From NCBI GenBank assembly GCA_002794775.1, contig NBAY01000046.1, positions 62,001 through 126,000 of the forward strand: a stretch of 64,000 nucleotides of DNA. The letters are read 5' to 3'. Position numbers and translations under genes: made by a program. The notes beneath the pieces are model-generated. The model was not told the origin of the DNA and ran no database searches. It saw only the letters and a list, made by a program, of their open reading frames with translations. This document shows, piece after piece, positions 56,701-64,000 of this stretch (the stretch's first letter is position 1; each line of letters opens with the position of its first letter). The stretch is from Porodaedalea pini. Taxonomy: Eukaryota > Basidiomycota > Agaricomycetes > Hymenochaetales > Hymenochaetaceae.

Positions 56701-58948
56701 ATGGATTCCTTTTCTAGATTCTCTAGAAGAACATGGATATGGGTAAAGACAATGGTATGTGGATTGTCGAGATATTCCGGGTTAAACAGTGACTGATTCT
56801 TTCTTTGTCTACCTTCCTACCTGATTTTTTGTCGGCAGTTTTTCCGTGTCACTATCTCAAAGATCACGGCCTGCTTTTTCCTATTCTCATTTCTGCATTG
56901 CTTCATCCACGGTGTCGTGCAGTCGGTCCTTTTCTCCCTTGACCATGATGCCAACACGCGTGTCTCGGATATCTTGAACGAAGCCCAGGTCCCGCGGGAT
57001 CAAGTCGCTTGGCTGGAGAGAAAAGACGGGAACTTCACGTTGAAGCTTTGCAAGCATGTACCAATGACGCAGGCCCATGAAGACTCATGCGAGCTCATCT
57101 TTCAGTCCGGAGCTGGGCTCATCCAAGTTCCTCCTGGGTTTAAGAGAAGAGATGTATGAGTTTTTTTTTCGGTCAGTTTCGGTCGGCTGTTTTACTCAGA
57201 CGTCTCCAGGTTCAAGAGTTGGGTAACGTGGAAGCTATAGGGAGCACGACGCTCGTCAACCCCATAGAAGACCCGTCCGGAGTGATCGGCGTCAACTTCT
57301 CATCTACGGCCGTCGACAACGGTTCGGAGGTGTTTTTAGACGGGCAGTGTACACGGGTTCTCGTCTACGCTGATCAAGTGTAAGTCCCGGTCAACTGATG
57401 CAGATTTAATGCGAAGCTGATTCCTCGCATCAGACTCAAGAACTCCAAACGCGAGGAGCTTGCTCTCATCGGATCCGAGTTTTGGTTGCTCGGTATTTCC
57501 ACCTTTGCCGTAAGTCCTAGTCGAATGTACGGCTTATCTTTGGCTCGGAGAAATCTGATTTATTTTTCTAGATTATGTACGATTCGATCCCGCATCTGTG
57601 AGCTCTCCTCTCTTCATTGCATTTTCACAAAGCTTACTCACCTTCCATAACAGCCTGGCGGGCTTCTTCATGCGCGTCCTCTCCACTGGCTGGTCTGCCT
57701 ACGAAATCTGGCGCACGCTCGACATCCAGAGGCGATTCGACGCGCTCATCACGAATGGCGCCTGCCATGTCGACCTTTTTCCTCACTACTTTCACAACCG
57801 GTTCTCTGTGCAGATCGCCGACCTCGTCCTTAACGTCGTCGCGCTCCTACTGTCTGGCTACTTGGTGTGGAAACTGGTCAAGGTCTGTATCCATATTTTT
57901 CATGGTGTTTCTTGACTACATCTGGCTGCGTTTTGAAGACATATGCATCGTGCATGTTCACGCGAGTTGGCGCTCCCAAGCACCTCATAAGGCTTTACAG
58001 GGTGCGCTAATTGTAATTTGTATTTCAAGGCCAGCTTTTGACGAGTACTCTCGATCGTAGTTTTTCCTCGGAGTGTTCATCTGTCTGCAGATGTCAGTCT
58101 ATCTGCTGGTGACCTCGACATCCCTCTGGATCGATCAACTCATCAATGGAGCGCTCGTGAATATATCCGACCATAACACCGCATACTTGGTTTCCTTCAG
58201 CATCGCGAACGTCGTGAGTCAATAAAAACATCCTTTCCTCTCTCACCGGTAACTGAAAGAAGGACCTGCCTAGGCGCTTCTTCCGTGGATCGCTCTCGTA
58301 AGTGTATCTCCACGTAGAAGAGAGTGGCTGGGAAGAAAACTCACAGTAAACATCCTTCCTGATAGGGCTGGTTCTCCGTCCGGCGCGAAATGCGGCGCAC
58401 GATGCTTGCCTTCCTAGTAGTGGGCACGCTCTACGTCGCGGGTTGGGGCGTGATCTACTACTCGCAGGTCTTCCGCTGGACGTGGATCCAGTGGCCGTTC
58501 TTCGCGTCGCTGTCCGTCGCCGCGCAGCTCGTGCAGCTCGCCAGCATCGTCCTCGGCGTGATCTGCTGGCGGAACTTCCATTGCGGGCTAGCGCAGTACC
58601 GTGCGTCTACCATTTTCTCACCCTCTTTCTCTTTCTTTCTTTCTCTTTCTTCTCTTCTCTTCTCTTCCACCTTCTCTTCTTTCCTTCCCTATCGGAAAAA
58701 TGCAGCTAATCTTTTTTTCTCGCCCACTGAATGATTTTCTATTTCTTTTTTTTGCAGTGCACGTTGACAGCCTCCTGACGAAAGCGGACTTTGAACCGGA
58801 GGTCTTCCCACACGACGTGCAGGGCGATCTCGAGAAGCACATGTTCCAGGTCGACTTCAAGATCGTCTCGCTGGACTCTGACGCTGACGCTGCGAGTGAA
58901 GTGGACCGGGAGATGACCTCGTCGAAGGTAAAGGCGGATGAACTGTAG
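56701..58948 (+). CDS. Multi-pass membrane protein with N-terminal ectodomain, 511 aa (paralogue 1)
   Basis: Eleven exons: 56701-56754, 56839-57153, 57210-57379, 57434-57509, 57572-57597, 57654-57882, 57939-58001, 58061-58213, 58274-58297, 58366-58600, 58758-58948; 512 codons in frame. A first hydrophobic segment (TACFFLFSFLHCFI, residues ~25-42) is followed by a ~160-residue region with conserved Cys (KLCKHV, DSCELI, GQCTRV), probably extracellular and disulfide bonded. About six further hydrophobic helices follow (FWLLGISTFAIMYDSIPHL, IADLVLNVVALLLSGYLVW, FFLGVFICLQMSVYLLV, SIANVALLPWIAL, MLAFLVVGTLYVAGWGVIYY, VAAQLVQLASIVLGVICW) and then a charged tail. I do not recognise the family; the layout suggests a seven-helix receptor-like or scaffold protein. 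Its paralogue is convergent at 59550-62536. Confidence 0.85.
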
Positions 58949-59549
58949 ATGTAGATGTGAAACTACTTAACAATTCTTGATCTCTTTTATATATATACAC
59001 TTTTTTTTTTCATTTTGTCTACATATGCTTCTTTTTATCGCCGTGCGCCTAGACGGCGGGCGACCATTTGTAACTTCGCTTCTGACTCACTTCGCTCCCT
59101 TGAATCTTGACGTACATTTCTGTATCTTTGTCACCTGTCCAATGAAAGAATCATCAATAGATCATCTGGCTCGAGCTTCAGAAAGGGGCACAGCGGACGG
59201 GGTGAACAATAAATCCAGACGACTGGATAGATAAAACAAAACAAAACAAAAATTGTATGTGTTGCGTGCAAAAAAAACCTCAATGCAGATGACTACCATT
59301 TCTATTTGTACAATAATATTGCTTTCAAAGCTCCAGTCGTGTCAGGGAGAGGGGAGTAAACAAACGGGAAAGCACGAGAGAGCAAGAGGAGACAAACGAG
59401 CAAAACAAATAAATGAGTGGTGAGAAAAGAAGAACAAGGAGATTACAATCAGTGAGGAACCAGTCCTACTGACGAGCGACACCCCCCGAGCCTTCAAGGC
59501 CTGGCGCCGAATACCGAACAAAAAAAAAGGCTCAGGTTGTCATTAGCGT
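58949..59549. other. Space between two convergent genes
   Basis: About 600 bp holding both 3' UTRs. No gene or repeat beyond an aaaac microrepeat (59234-59250). Confidence 0.6.
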
Positions 59550-62536
59550 TTAGCTACGATAGGCTCGTGGGTTTCCAGGCAGGCCGACAACACTCCTCGT
59601 TCCCGGCAGCGAACCGCGCACGCTCCGCACCTCCGACGTCGGTCGATCCTGCGAGGTCCTTCCCGCCCTCGAACCGTCGACATGGCTTTCTCTCGGACCC
59701 GTGCTCGCGCCATTTATATTAATATTAGCAATGCTCTCGGAGGCCGCCTGCACGGCGAGGTCGCCCTGCTCCACGACAGTACCGGAGAGCGAGCGCGGGA
59801 GCGAGGCGGGGATGATGTTGATGGCGGGCAGCTGCGCGGCGCGCGTCGAGACCGAGAGCGTGCTCGAGCTCCTCGACACTGTCGGTGTCAACCTGACTGG
59901 CTCCGGCTGTTTGGCTGGAGAAGAGTCGTCAGATGCAGGCAGCCTCGGTACAGGGACGGGGACGTCCGGCACGTCCGGCACGCCGCGCTCCAAATCGGCG
60001 CTCGAGCTCGAGGACGTGAACGCGGAGAAGCGAAGGCTCATCTTGCCCAGACGGGATCCGTCCGAGAGGCGCAGGAACGGGGCGCGCGCGCGCGCACGCG
60101 CGAGGAGCGAGTCGAGCGGCGCGTTCGTGCCTTCGCTAGAGTGTCCGTCCTCCGCCGCCGCGGCGCTGGGGGCGCTGGTGACGACGGACGCGTGCTCGGA
60201 CGGGTGAAGGCTGGGCGCCTTGATGTCGATGACGCTGCCGAAGGACAGCGGGCGCTGCTGGCTGTATGGGTAAAGCGTATACGGCCCGGGCTTCTTCTCG
60301 TCTGCGCCCTTCCGCGCTGCGCTCGTCCGTTTATCCGGGAAGATGACCGAGACGAGCGTGGAGTGCCGTTTCTTGGGGATGACGACGGGGATGAAACTCG
60401 AGTCGTCGAACGTCTCTTCCGTTTTCACTACCAAGAAGGAAAAAAAAACACGTAAACGTCCCTCTTTCTTTCAACCCATACACGACTGACGGTATCAAAC
60501 AAAACTCACAGTACTGGGGCAGGCCCTTCCCAAAATGCACGCGACAGATCAGGGCCAGCACGACGGTGACGACGAGCACGATGAACGCCGTAACCGTCAA
60601 CGCCGCGAAGAACGGGAAGTTCTGGAACGACCATTTGTACAGCACGTTCGCGAACATCGACGTCCACGCGGCGCTGAGCGCGAGCCCGACAATCAGAAAC
60701 CCCAATGACCAGATGTGATGCTCTCTGCGAATGGAAATCCAGCCCTGAAAAAAAAAAAGACGAAGGCATATACTGTTGAGGCAAAAAAGTGGACAGCGAC
60801 TGGTATGAGACGCACCACAATCACCCAGGGACACTCAACCTAAACAACAAAAGGGAGTCTTTAAGTATCAAAACTCGCAAGAACAGAGTCCAGTTGTACT
60901 CACGACACATGCAATAGTGAATATCACACGATACACCGTCTTTCCCTTCATGACACCATTGCTCAGAGCATCGAGCCACAGCGCCGAGCCGCAAATGGTG
61001 AAGAATGCCGAAAGCTGCAAGAACACGGAGAAAAGAAGGACATACTATCGGATAGGACGCAAATTATTCTCAATAAGAAAAGCACCTGGGTCTTTAATAT
61101 CAAAGGCAATAATGATCACTTACGAGGTAGAGCACGTTCAACTCCCTGGATGCGCCGACGCGCTTGAACGTCTGACGGGCATAGACCTGGAAAGGGAGGA
61201 AGACAAACACATCAGGTTGAAGCACATGCTTCGTTTGCAGTGCCCCCGAGACGCACATTAAACAGCTTGAAAGACACTCCCAGCGTGATAGCAAGCGCGA
61301 CCACATTCAGAACCAGTATGGGTATCTACACGGCCCAGCGACACGCCGCGTCAGTATTCTCATCCTCGAACTCGGCTATTCGACCAATGCTCACAAAGTA
61401 GTCCATCCGACTGGACCAGAAGTTCGGGATGATATCGACCCCGCCACACGTGTCGTTGATAATGAGGGTCTGGTACTGACGCGCGTACCGGCCGGTGCGC
61501 GATACTTGGAAGGCACTCCATGCGGTTGACATTCCGTGCGTGACGACCGCGGCAACCCTGTGTATATGCGTGTGTAATGTGCATTCCGTTTAGTTGCCGT
61601 TCCGTTAGTGACGATTCGCACCCCGGTTGAAATTTGGGGTTATCTTACAAATGCGGAATGGACTCGTTGAGGATCTATTTTTAGGAGGACGCATCGGCAC
61701 GAGAGGGAAAAAAAGTGGGATAAAAACTTTTCGAGACTTACCGTCACTACTGAGATTCCGAGCAACCAGATCTGGTAGACCAGGAAGCTGATGTCCTCCC
61801 TTCGCGCGTCGCGGAGGCTTGGGTGACAAAAACGTTCAGCTCCCGCAGTGCAGAAGGAAACTCACAAAATGAAGGAGGGGAACTTTGTACTCACATGTTG
61901 CTCGGCCAATTCAACGCTTGGACGCATCGACTAGAGAGCTGCGTCACCTCCTCGGGGTCGGAGCCGTTCAGGCCAGTGACGTTCACCCCTGCGTCGCCAG
62001 ATATCGGCACCGCCGTCAGGTCGCGTGATCCGATTTTCGGCGGCGACGGCGTGTATGCGAGCCCGAAGTGCGGCTGCGAGGCTAGCTTGACGACATCCAT
62101 CTCGGTCGAGTTCGCGGGCGGGGGCGCGACGCCGGGACCGGCGATGGCCCAGCAGACGCTGTCGAACGGGTCGCCGTTCGCCGGGAGGCCGCTACACACA
62201 TACAGCTTGGCGTCCTTCACGAACGCGTACTGGCGCGGGGTGTGCGACTCGTCGATGACGCGCGAGACGGTGTCGCTGGCGCGGGTGTTGAACGAATACG
62301 CGGTTGTCTGGAGCGCGACCTGCACTAAACAATGCGCCAGCGCGACGAACACGAACGTTTTGGTGAACCGCGTGAGCGTGATCCGCTCGTACTGTTAGCG
62401 CGCACAGCAAAAAAAAAAAAAAGTCGCAAGCCGAGTACATGAGAGACCGTTGACGGCACACGAGCAGAGAGCGACTGACCACGATCTTGAGCTTCGACCC
62501 GACCGAGAGCTGGTTCAAAATGTGCTTGGCGCGCAT
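59550..62536 (-). CDS. Multi-pass membrane protein with long cytoplasmic tail, 742 aa (paralogue 2)
   Basis: Minus-strand exons: 62536-62480, 62391-61895, 61817-61742, 61674-61649, 61557-61395, 61325-61257, 61186-61124, 61044-60904, 60839-60816, 60744-60510, 60427-59550; 743 codons in frame. Exons of 76, 26, 63, 24 and 235 nt are identical in length and phase to those of the gene at 56701. Shared blocks: WLLGIS, SIPHL, TGW/TAWSA, VLNVVAL and KRVGA/TRVGA. The ectodomain is longer and has Cys (YVCSGLP, DSVCWAI, SSRCVQAL) and NST/NVT/NGS glycosylation sequons. The last exon adds ~290 residues of Ser/Pro/Ala-rich, probably disordered tail, with little acidic charge and none of paralogue 1's DFKIVSLDSDAD. 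The family is not known to me. Confidence 0.86.
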
Positions 62537-63572
62537 CGTTGCGCACCTCTCATGTAAATCAACAACGCGCTCTGCGACAATGAACGGGCCAGCCGAAGAA
62601 AGCGAAGGGAAAAGGAATAATATAAAGAAAAGAAAAGAGTAGAGGAAGGGGGATGGAAGATGAAGGTTAGGAAGAGCCTGCTTCTAGCTAGTCCTAGTCC
62701 TGTAGAACATCCATCTGCTCCCGGGTGGTCTCCCGCAGGCATTGTATCGCGTAGCAACGGCCGTTACTGGCCACCTCCGTAGTCCAAAAGCTATCCGTAC
62801 TTCACAGCATGTTTCTGTCTTCTCTATTCACTGGTTTCACTCCGTAGCCGCTTGACATGGGAAACTCGTACTCATACTCGCGGGTCATCGCACGCAAAGC
62901 CTCGCCTCACGCCGGCAGACCACTAGCCGGTGTCTTCTATGAGAGAACCTGGCTTTTCTACGGCAGCAAGTCACTGCGCGCTAAACAGTAGCTCGATCCA
63001 CGAACGGATCACTGCAGACATCTCTGGATCAAGGAAATCAAGACTTGAGTTGCTCACCCCAATAGATCGGAGCCTTCGCGTCTCCATTGGGGTGGGCCAC
63101 GGCTACTGATTGCCGTGTTCGGCTCCATTATCGTGGAAACAACGCCGGCGGCCGCCATGTCTCAGAGTTATGAACCATATAGTGTCTCACAATTCCTTTA
63201 CGACAGTCCCAGGGATGAGTTCTACTTCTGAAAACCTTTGTTGATTTTGTTATCGAACTACAGCTACGTGAGAGACGGGGTGCTGATATCAAATACACGA
63301 ACGCCTTCCGCTTCATCAAGATGGTTGGTATGTTTTGCGGGTAGTACACTCGACAGGAGACCATCTGTCGGTGACATATTCGCATTCCAATTTCTACTTC
63401 TTGCTACGCTCGACTTTTTATCGCTCCAACAATAGAAACGTTCACCTCAGGCCTAAAGCGCATATTCTTCACTAAAAACTAACTCTACAGTAAGTACATC
63501 ACGGATTTCCTTTTTTCAACACTACAATTCGTCGAGGACCAAACTTGAACAAATGCCAAACAACCCCCTGAA
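62537..63572. other. Intergenic region, nothing recognised
   Basis: About 1 kb between the membrane-protein gene and the metallothionein gene. Open frames are short and lack splice or family support. It includes the 5' flank of the former and 3' flank of the latter. Confidence 0.55.
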
Positions 63573-63944
63573 CTAACAGGTGCAGCCGCCGGCCTTGTTG
63601 ACGCAATCGCAGTTCAGACCTTTTCCTTCGCAAGCGCACTGCATCATGATGTCCGCGTCCATTTTTGCGCGAAGGACAAGGCCATGTTTCGGTTGTGAAG
63701 CGCACGAGGTGACTTTCTGTGCTACACTGAATCACATACAGGACAGGACACACCTTGGCAGAATGCGCCTTGTTGGTGCACGACGCGCAGGTGCACTCGT
63801 TCTTCGCGCAAGTGCAGCCGGTGCCAGAAGGCCCGCAGGCGCTGGAAAAAAAAAATACAAACATGTTTTTCGAGTGGCTCTAGCGGAGATGGGACGAACG
63901 ACGTACGTGCAGGTTTGCGGGTTCGTGGTACAGTTGCAAGCCAT
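63573..63944 (-). CDS. Metallothionein, 63 aa
   Basis: Small Cys-rich metal-binding protein (Cu/Cd/Zn detoxification and buffering in the cytosol). Exons 63944-63907, 63841-63754, 63638-63573; phase closes exactly. The start MACNCTTNPQTC and repeated C-x-C pairs (CTCAKNECTCASC, CACEGKG, CDCVNKAGGCTC) make it unmistakable: 15 Cys in 63 residues, no aromatic residues. Introns are 65 and 115 nt. I chose the third-exon acceptor (gatgcag, ending at 63639) because it keeps phase and the CxC pattern; using an internal ATG further upstream would not be spliced in frame. The promoter lies mostly beyond the window edge, so metal-response elements could not be judged. Confidence 0.9.
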
Positions 63945-64000
63945 CTTTTTGATAGTTTCTTTTTAGATGGAGGCCTAGGTGTTGGCCCGGGTTTCTTCGA

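Overview
The window reads as a transposon-rich stretch of a filamentous basidiomycete genome, probably Agaricomycetes. The genes are broken by many 45-100 nt introns with GT(A/G)NGT donors. Gypsy chromoviruses with CpG-biased decay are abundant, and the single-copy genes (PXR1/PINX1-type G-patch protein, TRK-type potassium transporter, small metallothionein) are fungal in type. Most gene models below were built by hand by matching splice signals and codon phase; every model given as complete closes in frame.

Layout. (1) 1-7989: two near-identical copies of a Tc1/mariner-like DDE transposase gene in inverted orientation enclose two divergent, unrecognised genes: a 908-aa coiled-coil protein with an R/G/Y repeat tail, and a 534-codon AT-hook protein. 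(2) 9653-11214: PXR1/PINX1-like gene. (3) 11732-12945: the 5' half of a TRK gene, cut off by an element with ~750-bp terminal inverted repeats (12946-13688 and 50135-50902). (4) 14199-50044: a nest of Ty3/gypsy elements. A solo LTR (E0) is split by E1, E1's right LTR is interrupted by E3, and E3 is split by E2 (minus), a 687-bp solo LTR, E4 (minus) and E5 (plus). E1 and E4 also carry unrelated insertions. Perfect 5-bp target duplications date most layers (aaatc, ttaat, gtatc, gcctg, gcaac, ctttg, cctca). (5) 51230-54841: the complete 16-exon TRK gene. (6) 56701-62536: two convergent paralogous genes for multi-pass membrane proteins with shared exon lengths. (7) 63573-63944: a three-exon, 63-aa metallothionein.

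The youngest gypsy elements, E2 and E5, show the whole retrotransposon design. A TATA box stands 33 nt before a predicted RNA start whose first 11 nt are perfectly complementary to the site just inside the 5' LTR, which is Tf1-style self-priming. A GGGTTTT slippery heptamer just before the gag stop links gag to pol in the -1 frame. Pol runs protease, RT, RNase H, integrase and chromodomain, and its stop codon abuts the 3' LTR. The transcribed leader (~0.9 kb) has no ATG at all, yet the gag frame is conserved for ~100 codons upstream of its first ATG. Older layers have decayed largely by C-to-T change at CpG, visible as CGA codons turned to TGA.

The best candidates for a second look are the inverted-transposase element with its two cargo genes, the AUG-less gag extension, and the self-priming plus slippery-site design.
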